In this document: positions 43,231 to 51,941 of the stretch, piece by piece | Layout: every line of letters begins with the position of its first letter | How positions within the stretch are numbered: position 1 is the first letter of the stretch | Assembly: GCA_050300015.1 (NCBI GenBank) | Contig: JBNKWZ010000024.1 | Span: 370,150 to 434,149 of the forward strand | Origin: CAYZQH01 sp050300015 | Lineage (GTDB): Bacteria > Pseudomonadota > Gammaproteobacteria > Pseudomonadales > Cellvibrionaceae | Length of the DNA stretch: 64,000 nt | Reading direction: 5' to 3' | Notes under the pieces: generated by a model | The model's database searches: none | Told to the model about the DNA's origin: nothing | Seen by the model: the letters and a program-made list of their open reading frames with translations, nothing else | Program-made: the position numbers and the translations under genes

Positions 43231-43829
43231 CCCAAACGTGGCGTCAACCTCAGGCGGTATTCGTATTGTTTATGGCCATTTTTTTTGGGGTCATATGGCT
43301 GATTGATACCCCCCTTCAAACACAACTTGAGTTTGATCGTGCAGCCATTGCTCAAGGTCAAGTGTGGCGGTTGCTCACGGCAAATTTTACCCATTTTACG
43401 TTATATCACCTGGCCATGAATGCGCTTGGACTGGTTGTTGTGGGTGTTTTACTTTGGCCAAGCGACCGTTGGCGCGCGCTGATTGTTGCCACGTTTGTGA
43501 TCAGTGCCTGCGTCGGGCTAGGCCTTTATGCCTTTGCAGATCAAACTCATATCTATCGTGGGTTTTCAGGAACTTTATGGGGGTTGGTGGCTTTGGGGTT
43601 ATTGTTCAGTCACCGTGGAGACCCGTGGTTCGCGAGGGTGGGGTTGTTGCTGTTGGCAGGCAAAATCATCTACGAACAATTACCCATATTTGACCCCAAT
43701 TATTTGGTGGAATCCTTTGGTGCGGCCATTGCGAGTGAGGCGCACTTGGTGGGTGTACTAAGTGCAGTGGGGTGCTTCGGTCTGTTTAAGTCAGTGTCTT
43801 GGTACAAAAAAGATGTTTCTGAAACATGA
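43227..43829 (+). CDS. rrtA: Rhomboid family intramembrane serine protease, rhombosortase-like
   Basis: The 200-residue, six-helix membrane protease shows WRLLTANFTHFTLYHLAMNALGLVV (the family HxxxxHxxxN region), the catalytic serine in YRGFSGTLWGL and the catalytic His in SEAHLVGVLSA. The short form and this N-terminal pattern fit rhombosortase, which cleaves GlyGly-CTERM sorting tails on exported proteins, better than GlpG. No GlyGly-CTERM substrate is encoded in the window. It is translationally coupled to the DUF945 gene. Confidence 0.78.
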   Translation: MTQTWRQPQAVFVLFMAIFFGVIWLIDTPLQTQLEFDRAAIAQGQVWRLLTANFTHFTLYHLAMNALGLVVVGVLLWPSDRWRALIVATFVISACVGLGLYAFADQTHIYRGFSGTLWGLVALGLLFSHRGDPWFARVGLLLLAGKIIYEQLPIFDPNYLVESFGAAIASEAHLVGVLSAVGCFGLFKSVSWYKKDVSET

Positions 43830-43913
43830 GCGTGAGGTCTCAGGTGATGCCCAAGACCTTTAATATAAGGGCAGTAGAAAGATCAGCCGTAAAAGCCAGC
43901 GACGATCGCCTAG

Positions 43914-44201
43914 TTATTTTCGCCAATATTTACACAAGTAAGCGGTATCGACAGGGGCCTTTACCCCGAAGCGAACGTTGGCTTCCACCTCAAAAGTTTG
44001 GCCATCAATGAAGGTTTGCCAAGTGGTTTGCCCTGGCAATAACACTTGTAGTTCGCCACAAACTACAGTCATGACCTCTTTGCAGTCGGTGCCGAATTCA
44101 TACTCGCCTTTTGTCATAACACCCACGGTGGCTGGCAGCGTGGCGGATTGAAGAGCGATGGATTTAACGCGACCATCAAAATATTCGTTAACTGTCAGCA
44201 T
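43914..44201 (-). CDS. ppnP: Pyrimidine/purine nucleoside phosphorylase PpnP
   Basis: Small cupin-fold enzyme (YaiE/DUF1255) that phosphorolyses several nucleosides. The 95 residues begin MLTVNEYFDGRVKSIALQSA and include ATVGVMTKGEYEFGTDCKEV, MTVVCGELQVLLPG and the terminal RFGVKAPVDTAYLCKYW. The length is exactly that of the family. It converges on the rhomboid gene with an 84-bp gap and no visible terminator. Confidence 0.92.
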   Translation of the reverse strand: MLTVNEYFDGRVKSIALQSATLPATVGVMTKGEYEFGTDCKEVMTVVCGELQVLLPGQTTWQTFIDGQTFEVEANVRFGVKAPVDTAYLCKYWRK

Positions 44202-44459
44202 GGCAACATTCTCTCGAGTGTAGTGAAAGAGGCCTGGGTTGGTGGCGGGGCTAAAGTTGAAACGATGTTAAAACAAAGTCAAGCCGTAACCAAACCAAAA
44301 TCAAGCAACCTAGGTTCTAATGTGAATATCAAAAAGGGGCATTGAATACAATTCTGCGCCCTTTAATAAAGGTCGCGCATTATAGCGCTCATTCCATGGG
44401 GCGCAAATGTCGGAGATTAATAAATTGAATTCAGTCGCGGTAAAAGCGCAGAGACCACT

Positions 44460-45236
44460 ATGAGTAGAAAACATCCCGAAGGGGAGAAAAATTTTGACGC
44501 GCTGGCGCCGCGTTTTGCTCGTAATATCTATAATTCAGCCAAGGGGCGATTGCGTTTGGCCGTTTTGGAGCGCGATTTTGAACAACACATGCCATTAAAA
44601 AGTGCTGAGACGTTAGACATTGGTGGGGGGCAAGGGCAGTGGGCGCTCGCGCTAGCAAAACGCGGCCACCACGTTTTATTGAGCGATATTTCTGCACAAA
44701 TGATTGAGCTTGCCAAGCATCAACTACAAGGCTCAACGGACTTGAAGGGTAGCCTTGCATTTCGTTGTGCATCACTGCAGTCACATTATGAAGAGGGCAA
44801 GCCTTATGAGTTGGTGAATTGTCACGCAGTACTGGAATGGTTGCCAGACCCAAAAGCGGGGTTGGCACAGTGCGCGGCACTGACACAATCGCAAGGCTAC
44901 TTATCGGTCATCTTTTATAACGTACATGGGCTGATTATGAAAAACCTTTTGAGGGCCAACTACCAAAAGGTGCTCAATGAGGATTATCGTGGCTATAAAG
45001 GTAGTTTAACTCCGCCGAACCCCCTAGAGCCTGAAGCCGTGGGCCATTGGGCGCAGGGTTTGGGGCTAGAGCTGGTTTGTATGAGTGGCATGCGAACCTT
45101 TCACGATTACATCTTAGACCCCGTTGCGCGAGAAAAAGACTTTGAAACCGTAAAATGCTTAGAACTTCAGTATTCGCAACGGGAGCCCTATCGGCACCTT
45201 GGTCGCTATATCCATTGCCTTTGGCGCAAAGCGTGA
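44460..45236 (+). CDS. cmoM: tRNA 5-carboxymethoxyuridine methyltransferase CmoM (SmtA)
   Basis: SAM-dependent enzyme that methylates cmo5U34 to mcmo5U in tRNA. The 258-residue class I methyltransferase has the CmoM N-terminal signature (FDALAPRFARNIYNSAKGRLRLAVL), motif I (TLDIGGGQGQWALALAKRGH) and post-I (VLLSDISAQMIELAK). It also has YELVNCHAVLEWLPDPKAGL and SVIFYNVHGLIMKNLLRANY. The family-specific NPLEPEAVGHWAQGLGLELV and C-terminal YRHLGRYIHCLWRK follow. A monocistronic gene by spacing. Confidence 0.93.
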   Translation: MSRKHPEGEKNFDALAPRFARNIYNSAKGRLRLAVLERDFEQHMPLKSAETLDIGGGQGQWALALAKRGHHVLLSDISAQMIELAKHQLQGSTDLKGSLAFRCASLQSHYEEGKPYELVNCHAVLEWLPDPKAGLAQCAALTQSQGYLSVIFYNVHGLIMKNLLRANYQKVLNEDYRGYKGSLTPPNPLEPEAVGHWAQGLGLELVCMSGMRTFHDYILDPVAREKDFETVKCLELQYSQREPYRHLGRYIHCLWRKA

Positions 45237-45255
45237 GGGCGCTTTTAGGTTTACT

Positions 45256-45939
45256 TTATCGGCCCCCCAATTTTTTTAAAAGCACATCGCGCGCTTGATT
45301 CACGCGCGCGGCTAAAAAGTCACTGCCTCCACGGTCTGGGTGCAATTTGTGGATTAATCGCTTGTGCGCTTTTAAAATATCTTCCTTGGTGGGGCTGCCA
45401 TTGAGCCCGAGAATATTAAGCGCTTCCTCGTATTCTGGGTCTCCAAAATCGGGTGGCGGTGATTGGCTGTTCGACGAGCGCTGTTTTAGAAAGCGCAACA
45501 AATAAAAGGCTTTGGTATCTTCAGCCTCGCAAGTATTGGCCAGCTCATCGAGCTCTTCGGGCGAGAGACTTTGAATGGGGCGGCCCGCAAATTTTCCCTT
45601 TCGCACCTCCCCAATCACTTGGCCGTTGGCCACGTGAATTTTCACATTGAGGTAGTCTGTCTTAAAAGGGATAGACCCACCAGATTGCGCCCAAAGGGGT
45701 AATACTTTAAACAAGGCGCCGGCGCCAAACCGCAGTAATGGAATCAGTGCAGCAATTGCAGCGCCAATCCAATTGACTCGTCCTGTTATTGCGCCGATCA
45801 CCAAAATGCCGATCAAGCCAAAGAGCGCAGCGCGTAGCAAAAACCCTTTTTTTTCAGAGGGGGCTAACTTCTTATAGCGAGCGATGGCGCTCCAAGCGAA
45901 GGTTAAAACAATGGCGGCGAGTAATAGTTTAAGTATCAT
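45256..45939 (-). CDS. Membrane-anchored J-domain protein
   Basis: The 227-residue protein has N-terminal membrane segments (about 1-20, 33-50 and 55-70), a middle cytoplasmic region (KVRKGKFAGRPIQSLSPEEL-like) and a C-terminal J-domain (about 170-227; EEALNILGLNGSPTKEDILK, HRLIHKLHPDRGGSDF as HKRLIHKLHPDRGGSDF). The HPD tripeptide needed to stimulate DnaK is intact. The layout resembles mitochondrial TIM14/Pam18-like small J proteins rather than DjlA. The gene overlaps ppx by 4 bp (ATGA), so the two are cotranscribed. Confidence 0.88.
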   Translation of the reverse strand: MILKLLLAAIVLTFAWSAIARYKKLAPSEKKGFLLRAALFGLIGILVIGAITGRVNWIGAAIAALIPLLRFGAGALFKVLPLWAQSGGSIPFKTDYLNVKIHVANGQVIGEVRKGKFAGRPIQSLSPEELDELANTCEAEDTKAFYLLRFLKQRSSNSQSPPPDFGDPEYEEALNILGLNGSPTKEDILKAHKRLIHKLHPDRGGSDFLAARVNQARDVLLKKLGGR

Positions 45940-47426
45940 GGATGTTCGGATTCAGTAATGGTGAGACTGATGCCGAGGTTGGCGAAATAGCGATTTTCTT
46001 GCTCAAGAGTAGCTGTGGTGAGAGGGTTGTCCGCGAGCCATCCCATGGGAAAGGATAAAGCGTAATTCTGATCATCGGTTTGAGACAGTTGCGGTGTAAT
46101 GCCCAGCTCTTCACGCCTGCGGTAAAGAATAATACTAACACGCAAGCACAAAATCATCGGGTACAACGCGTTGCATTCAGCGAGGTTTAGGCCCTCAAAA
46201 CGCTGTGCACCGAGTTTTTTTCTGTGCGCCCGCACTAAAGTGGCAAGAATGCGTTGTTCGTAACGGCCAAAGCCTGCGAGATCGCTGTGACTTAGGATAT
46301 AAAAACTGTGGTGATGATGGCTAGAGTGCGAAATTCCGAGCCCTACTTCATGGAGTTGTGCTGCCCATATTAGGATTTTTGTTCTAGATACACCGGGTAA
46401 GGTGGGGCCTGAAATTTTGTGCCAGAGTGCACGGGCGCAGCGTGCCACACGATTGGCTTGATCTACATCGACATTGTATTGGCGCTGCAATTTGGCTACT
46501 GAGGTAATACGCGCGTCACTGTCCAGCGTTCGGCCAATGGTGTCGAAGATTAACCCATCTTTGAGGGTGGCATCGGCCACATGGATTGTTTCAATGTGTA
46601 ATTGTTCAAATAGCGCTTTTAGAATGGCAATACCACCGGGTAAAACGTAACCCCGCAACTTAGGGACGTCTTGCAGGGTTTTCTTGGCGTCGTTTGCAAC
46701 CGAGTTGTAGAGTTCAAATAGGCTCTCTCTACGGATAATGGCGCCACCGTCGGTGGCGGCGAGTAGGTCGGCCACCGCGCGCATGGTGCCGGAGGTGCCA
46801 TAGACAATGTTCCAGCCTGCGGCAAAATAGTTGTAGCGAATCAGTTCAATCTCATTGCACGCCATGAAGTAGGCTCGCTTCATCGTTTGGGTATCAATAC
46901 TCTTGGTGAGAAACCGTTCTGTAAAAGACACGCAGCCCATATTTAGGCTCTCTAACAACGCGGGGTTTTCGTCACGCCCGATGATAAGCTCTGTACTGGC
47001 GCCGCCGACATCGATGACCAACCGGCGATTGTTGTCATTGGTCACACAGTGAGACAACCCACTGTAGACCAAGCGTGCCTCCTCAAACCCAGAAATGATG
47101 GCGATGGGGTGCCCGAGGGTTTGTTCAGCCAATTGTAAAAATTGTGTGGCATTCTTGGCTGAACGCAGGCTTTTGGTGCCCACCGCCCGCACTTGCGAAG
47201 GGGGAATTTCGCGGATGCGCTCTGAAAAGCGCTGCAAGCAGTCGATGGCGCGCTGTTGCGCATTGGGTGCCAGTTGATCATTGGACATGCCTCGCGCTAT
47301 CTGAACCATCTCTTTTACTTTGTCGATGGTCTCTAAGGTGCCGTCATTCAGGCGCGAAATGATCATGTGAAAACTGTTGGAGCCGAGATCAATCGCGGCA
47401 AAGTAAGGTGACTCAAATTCAGGCAT
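45936..47426 (-). CDS. ppx: Exopolyphosphatase (Ppx/GppA family)
   Basis: Processive polyphosphate hydrolase; the family also converts pppGpp to ppGpp. The 496-residue protein shows the ASKHA N-terminus (FAAIDLGSNSFHMIISRLND), VRAVGTKSLRSAKN, IISGFEEARLVYSGLSH and the phosphate-2 motif (RLVIDVGGASTELIIG). The family's C-terminal HD-like helical domain (WAAQLHEVGLGISHSSHHHH) follows. The extra C-terminal domain and length favour Ppx over the shorter GppA-only forms, though the two are hard to separate. It is translationally coupled to the J-domain gene. Confidence 0.92.
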   Translation of the reverse strand: MPEFESPYFAAIDLGSNSFHMIISRLNDGTLETIDKVKEMVQIARGMSNDQLAPNAQQRAIDCLQRFSERIREIPPSQVRAVGTKSLRSAKNATQFLQLAEQTLGHPIAIISGFEEARLVYSGLSHCVTNDNNRRLVIDVGGASTELIIGRDENPALLESLNMGCVSFTERFLTKSIDTQTMKRAYFMACNEIELIRYNYFAAGWNIVYGTSGTMRAVADLLAATDGGAIIRRESLFELYNSVANDAKKTLQDVPKLRGYVLPGGIAILKALFEQLHIETIHVADATLKDGLIFDTIGRTLDSDARITSVAKLQRQYNVDVDQANRVARCARALWHKISGPTLPGVSRTKILIWAAQLHEVGLGISHSSHHHHSFYILSHSDLAGFGRYEQRILATLVRAHRKKLGAQRFEGLNLAECNALYPMILCLRVSIILYRRREELGITPQLSQTDDQNYALSFPMGWLADNPLTTATLEQENRYFANLGISLTITESEHP

Positions 47427-47607
47427 AAAACACTCGAAATGTCGCGGGTTGGGGCATCATACCACCAAATTGTCCAGATCCTAACGGGCTGTTCACCTCG
47501 GCAATAAGGACCAGGTCACGAATTAGACGTGATGGATAAACCTCGATAAACTCATGCCATTCGTGGCATATACAAACCATACCATACCTTGTATTCGGAG
47601 AGGCGTA

Positions 47608-48291
47608 GTGGCATCACCTAAAGAATTTACACCCTATAACAGCCGCAAGTTATTGGGGATGAGAGTACTTAAAAATAATCACAAACTCGTACGGGCGTTA
47701 CGCAAAGAGCATGGCTACCCTACGCACCATGGCAACAAAGTTTGGAAGTCCAGTATTGTATTGATGGATTATTTACGCAAAAACCCGCCGCCTAAAAAGG
47801 GTAAGGTGCTAGAGGTGGGGTGTGGTTGGGCCATTGGTGGCCTCTACTGCGCAAAAAAGTGGAGTTGTGACGTTCACGGTTTGGATATTGACCCCACTGT
47901 TTTACCCTTCGCACAATTACACGCGGATATTAACGGCGTTCCGTTTACGCCCCATGCAAAAAGCTATCAAAGTGCTAAGGGGCCTTTCTTAAAGCCTTTT
48001 GATTGTGTGGTAGGCAGTGATATTTGTTTTTGGGACGAGCTCAGCGAATTGCTATTGAGTTTAACCAAGCGCTCGGTCAAAGCGGGGTGCCGAGTAGTGA
48101 TTACCGATCCTGGCCGTTCTCCATTTTTGACGATGGCGAAAAAGGTCGAAAAACTTTGGGGGACAGAATTAATACCCTGGGCGGTAGGTGCTCCTTACGA
48201 CGTGTCGGGGTGGGTGTTGGATGTGAATCTTGCCCCCGCGACCAAGCGTCAGTCAGGCTCATCAAATAAACAGGGCAAACGCAAGTGTTAA
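47608..48291 (+). CDS. Class I SAM-dependent methyltransferase (METTL21/NRMT-like)
   Basis: GTG 47608 has a strong GGAGAGGCGTA site and gives 227 residues beginning MASPKEFTPYNSRKLLGMRV; the longer frame lacks a ribosome site. Motif I is VLEVGCGWAIGGLYCAKKWS, and the acidic post-I strand is HGLDIDPTVLPFAQLHADIN. FDCVVGSDICFWDELSELLL follows, a pattern like protein-lysine methyltransferases of the METTL21 group. The C-terminus is basic (SGSSNKQGKRKC). Substrate unknown. A single gene flanked by ppx (divergent) and msrA. Confidence 0.82.
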   Translation: MASPKEFTPYNSRKLLGMRVLKNNHKLVRALRKEHGYPTHHGNKVWKSSIVLMDYLRKNPPPKKGKVLEVGCGWAIGGLYCAKKWSCDVHGLDIDPTVLPFAQLHADINGVPFTPHAKSYQSAKGPFLKPFDCVVGSDICFWDELSELLLSLTKRSVKAGCRVVITDPGRSPFLTMAKKVEKLWGTELIPWAVGAPYDVSGWVLDVNLAPATKRQSGSSNKQGKRKC

Positions 48292-48388
48292 TGGGGCGCC
48301 CTATTGTGTAAATAGGCATCGGGTTTTTGGTGTGACGGCCTGGCTAGCAACGGATGTTTGGGGATGATATTAACGAGGGGTTAAACCT

Positions 48389-48958
48389 ATGGCAAACGAT
48401 AGACATGCAGTGCTCAATACTTCGATGGTGAATTACCCGGAAGGGACCGAAAAAGCCATTTTTGCCATGGGGTGTTTTTGGGGTGTGGAGAGATTGTTTT
48501 GGCAGTTAGATGGTGTGGTGACCACGGCATGTGGCTATATTGGTGGAGCAAGGGCAAATCCCAGTTATGAGCAGGTGTGCAGTGGGGCAACCGGCCATGC
48601 TGAGGCCGTATTGGTGGTATACCGCCCGGAGGTGATCAACTACTCACAACTGCTCAAATATTTTTGGGAGTATCACAACCCCACACAAGGCATGCGACAG
48701 GGCAATGATCGTGGGTCGCAATATCGGTCGGCGATATTTGTTACCAGCTCGCACCAAGCTCTGCTCGCCGAGGCCTCTAAGCAGCAGTATCAACAACGGC
48801 TAAACGAGCGAGGTGGTCCCGCCATTACCACGGAAATTCTTCCTGCACCGCCGTTTTATATGGCTGAGCCCTATCATCAGCAGTACCTTTATAAAAACCC
48901 TAATGGGTACTGTAATATGCAATCCATTCAAAAAACTGGGCTGCCCGAATGGGATTAA
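48389..48958 (+). CDS. msrA: Peptide methionine-S-sulfoxide reductase MsrA
   Basis: Repairs oxidised methionine (S-epimer) using thioredoxin. The 189-residue protein has the catalytic motif AIFAMGCFWGVERLFWQLDG (Cys in GCFWG), TACGYIGGARANPSYEQVCS, GHAEAVLVVYRP, and the substrate pocket HNPTQGMRQGNDRGSQYRSA. Downstream AEPYHQQYLYKNPNGYCNMQ is the family tail, with a C-terminal Cys that may recycle the enzyme. Stand-alone MsrA without a fused MsrB. Confidence 0.95.
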   Translation: MANDRHAVLNTSMVNYPEGTEKAIFAMGCFWGVERLFWQLDGVVTTACGYIGGARANPSYEQVCSGATGHAEAVLVVYRPEVINYSQLLKYFWEYHNPTQGMRQGNDRGSQYRSAIFVTSSHQALLAEASKQQYQQRLNERGGPAITTEILPAPPFYMAEPYHQQYLYKNPNGYCNMQSIQKTGLPEWD

Positions 48959-49042
48959 AAAACGTTCCTAAAAACCAGGGTGTGCTGCCTTAGGTGCATC
49001 ATGCGGCCTATTGTTTATAAACGCTATGACCTAAAATGGGCA

Positions 49043-49339
49043 TTAAATCCGTAAAGGATTCGGCGTTTCGTCAGTCGGAACTTTTAATTGGTACGCAAAG
49101 GCGATGATGTGTGCAACAGCGGTATACAGTGACTCGGGAATACGCTCTCCCAGTTCAATTTCTGCTAAAAGCGCCGCCAGGGGGGCGTTGTCACATAGCG
49201 GCACGTTATGTTCACGCGCCAGGCGAATGATCTCTTCGGCATCGGTGTGTTGGCCTTTGGCCGTTATGTGCGGCGCGCCGCTGCCATCATAAAATAAGGC
49301 GACGGCCGTTTTCACTTCAGGTCGAACGTTTTGGGTCAT
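49043..49339 (-). CDS. FlhB C-terminal-like (FlhX-type) export-switch domain protein
   Basis: The 98-residue protein matches the cytoplasmic C-terminal domain of FlhB/YscU (AVALFYDGSGAPHITAKGQH, LAREHNVPLCDNAPLAALLA, ELGERIPESLYTAVAHIIAF). It has no membrane part and no autocleaving NPTH motif, replaced in the stretch ALFYDGSGAPH. In other bacteria such orphan domains (FlhX) can partly stand in for the FlhB C-terminus. It lies 2 bp after the FliK-like gene, so the two are cotranscribed. Confidence 0.85.
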   Translation of the reverse strand: MTQNVRPEVKTAVALFYDGSGAPHITAKGQHTDAEEIIRLAREHNVPLCDNAPLAALLAEIELGERIPESLYTAVAHIIAFAYQLKVPTDETPNPLRI

Positions 49340-49341
49340 GG

Positions 49342-51123
49342 TTAAGTCCTAATATCAATGGTAGAGACTTGCATCTCTGCGGAGCGTTTGGGGGGCGCGT
49401 CCGATTGTTCGCACAACAAATTCGTAACGGTTAAGCCTTGGTCTTCCAATTGTTGACGCAAAGTATGGAGGTGTTGATTGGCATCGTGATGCAAGGTTTT
49501 GGAATCTGTCCACAGTTGCGCATTTAAGCGGGTATCCACCAGGGTCAAATCCACCGAGAGGGTGTTGGCGGTATCGAGTTCTAGCTCCATAAACACACGC
49601 CATTGCTGGATGGCTTTGCGGCTTTTTTTACGTTTTTTTGCGTCTTCTTTATCTTCATTTGTGGTCTGAAACATTAAAAATAAATTGCCCATCCCGTGAA
49701 AATGACGAATGGGTAATTCCAAGAATACGGCGGGTTGCTGGTGAAGGGGTTCCGTCAGTTGCGATAGGGTAGACCGATATTGGTGCCCTTGTATTTGGCT
49801 CACCTGACTGCGCAGCACCTCCACCCAGTCCTTTAGTTGTTGTGATGGAGAGGAGGGCGGGTGTTGCTCGCGTGAAGAATGAAATTTTGTAAACAATCGT
49901 AGCAGTTGGTCGAGTAAAGTTTTGTCGGCGCTGAGTTCCGCTCGAGCAACCAGCGGTTGTACTTGAGTTAATTGCGATTGCGCCTCTAACAATAGCAGTT
50001 TTCGATCCGTATGCTCGGTTACGGGATTGGATTCTGGGCGTGTGTGCTGTGTTAAATATCGCTCTGTGAACACCCCGCTGCCTTCCGCGGCTTGTCGAAG
50101 GTTTGGGCCAGGGTTTTTAATTAATTGCTGGACATCCAACGTTTCCGTATTCACGCGAATTAGGCTTTGTAAAGCCTTAAATAGTGCCGGTATGTGGGTG
50201 TGGAGCGATGTGGGAAGGCGAGCGGGGAGGGTGTTCAGCTCGGCTTGAAGTGCACCCATTGTAAGGTTTGACTTTGGGAGGTTGTCGAGTGCCAGGCGTA
50301 ATCCCTGTAACTGTGACTGGGTCGTTTTCGGTAGGGTATTTTCTTCGGTAGAGCGAAGGGGCGGTAAGGGATCAACGCGAGCCTTGGGTACGGAGTATTG
50401 TTGCTCTAACTGTGATTTTAAACGATTGTCGGAGCGCGATGTTTGCGTCAACAAGGGGTCGGGGTTGGGTGCTAAAGTGTTTGAACTTGGGCGAGCCAAT
50501 GTGTTGGCCGACTCGGATGCCGAGGCCCTGGTTTCGCTCGTCGTAGTCGCCAAAAGTTGCCCTTGTGCGGGTGCGCCAGGTGTTGAAGGCTGGGATTGCG
50601 ATGGTTTAACGCTGAGCGGCGGTGTCGTAGCCGTGAGCGTAGATCGTTGAGTACCAATTGGCTGAGCGCGGGGTGCCGACGTACTTGACGTACTTGTAGT
50701 GGCTTGTGAGTTGGCGGGCTTGCCAAGGTCAGACTGAGCAACGGTCAAAACGGCCTGCAAGACGCCGTCAGGGCGAACTTTAAGGCCAATAACAACACCT
50801 GTTGACAGGGGTTCGGTGCTCAGAAGGTGTACGGTTTTTTGGTTGATGCTCACCTCCAGCAAATGTGTGGATTGCGCTTTTATTCCAGCCATTTTGTCCA
50901 GCAGATTTGGCATTCGACCGTTCGATGACGATTGGCTGTGTTCGACTTGCTGCTTGAGATAGTTCTGCTCAAGGTCGCTGAGCGCAGTTTGGTGTATCAC
51001 ATTTGCTTGGCCTATTTCTCCTACACGCAGTCCAAGCGTTGCTGCCAATGCTTGCGCGGCATTGTTGGCTGTGGCACTGCTAAGGCCTACTTGTGTTGTA
51101 GGGACGGGCGGGATATCAACCAT
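49342..51123 (-). CDS. FliK-like flagellar hook-length-control domain protein
   Basis: The 593-residue protein has a long, low-complexity Ser/Thr/Gln/Pro-rich N-terminal and middle region (TATTPPLSVKPSQSQPSTPG and similar) and a C-terminal FliK-type globular domain. In that domain WRVFMELELDTANTLSVDLT, DTRLNAQLWTDSKTLHHDAN and LHTLRQQLEDQGLTVTNLLC resemble the Flg_hook fold that talks to FlhB. No other flagellar genes are nearby. The neighbouring FlhB-like domain suggests they act together. Whether it controls flagellar hooks or something else is not evident. Confidence 0.8.
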   Translation of the reverse strand: MVDIPPVPTTQVGLSSATANNAAQALAATLGLRVGEIGQANVIHQTALSDLEQNYLKQQVEHSQSSSNGRMPNLLDKMAGIKAQSTHLLEVSINQKTVHLLSTEPLSTGVVIGLKVRPDGVLQAVLTVAQSDLGKPANSQATTSTSSTSAPRAQPIGTQRSTLTATTPPLSVKPSQSQPSTPGAPAQGQLLATTTSETRASASESANTLARPSSNTLAPNPDPLLTQTSRSDNRLKSQLEQQYSVPKARVDPLPPLRSTEENTLPKTTQSQLQGLRLALDNLPKSNLTMGALQAELNTLPARLPTSLHTHIPALFKALQSLIRVNTETLDVQQLIKNPGPNLRQAAEGSGVFTERYLTQHTRPESNPVTEHTDRKLLLLEAQSQLTQVQPLVARAELSADKTLLDQLLRLFTKFHSSREQHPPSSPSQQLKDWVEVLRSQVSQIQGHQYRSTLSQLTEPLHQQPAVFLELPIRHFHGMGNLFLMFQTTNEDKEDAKKRKKSRKAIQQWRVFMELELDTANTLSVDLTLVDTRLNAQLWTDSKTLHHDANQHLHTLRQQLEDQGLTVTNLLCEQSDAPPKRSAEMQVSTIDIRT

Positions 51124-51311
51124 GGGTCTAGCTGTCCGTATACGGTTGTTTCAGTCAATACTCTATAAACATAGTCGGTTTAACTCGGAATGCGCGCAGG
51201 AGGCTGGTGGCAATTAACCATTGTCACCGCGTTAAAGAGTTTGTTTAAATGGCTGCCACTCAATAAGCTCATGCGGTGGCATGGGCGATTCTAATAACAG
51301 AAGGGGCTTTG

Positions 51312-51941
51312 GTGGCAACCATCGAATTTCAGCAATTTACCTGTGTGCGGGATGATCGTGCGCTGTTTGAGCCGCTCACTTGGCAGGCTCAACCTGGTGT
51401 GGTTGCCCAGATTCTAGGCCCAAATGGTGCGGGCAAAACCACCTTACTTCGGGCCTTATCTGGGTTATTTGACAATACCCAAGGGGCGCTTCTTTGGGAT
51501 GGCGAACCCATTGCACAAAAAGGTTACGAGCGTGATACCCAGCTTTTGTACCTTGGACATCATCCGGGCGTGAAAGGCGTACTCAGTGCTACTGAAAATT
51601 TGGCCTGGTATCAAGGTATCAACGACGTGGCGCCACAGGATCTCGAAGAAGCGTTGGCGATGGTGGGTTTATCGGGCTTCGAGGATACGCCTTGTCATCA
51701 TCTGTCCGCCGGGCAGCAGCGGCGCGTGGCCTTGGCGCGCTTATTTGTAACCCAAAAGCCGGTTTGGGTATTGGACGAACCTTTCACCGCCATTGACGTT
51801 GCCGGCATCGCCAAGCTAGAAGCGTTAATGGTGGCGCATGCCCAAAATGGTGGCATTGTATTTGTCACTTCACATCAAACCATTACTTGTGACGGGCTTG
51901 TACCCATTCAACTGATGCCGATGGCAGGTAATGAAGAATGA
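51312..51941 (+). CDS. ccmA: Heme exporter ATP-binding subunit CcmA
   Basis: ATPase of the CcmAB(CD) complex that releases holo-CcmE during System I cytochrome c maturation. GTG 51312 (MATIEFQQFTCVRDDRALFE) follows AGAAGGGG and gives 209 residues, normal for CcmA. Walker A is GPNGAGKTTLLRALSG, the signature HHLSAGQQRRVALARLF and Walker B WVLDEPFTAIDV. First gene of the ccm operon, it overlaps ccmB by 4 bp and is divergent from the FliK-like gene. Confidence 0.95.
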   Translation: MATIEFQQFTCVRDDRALFEPLTWQAQPGVVAQILGPNGAGKTTLLRALSGLFDNTQGALLWDGEPIAQKGYERDTQLLYLGHHPGVKGVLSATENLAWYQGINDVAPQDLEEALAMVGLSGFEDTPCHHLSAGQQRRVALARLFVTQKPVWVLDEPFTAIDVAGIAKLEALMVAHAQNGGIVFVTSHQTITCDGLVPIQLMPMAGNEE

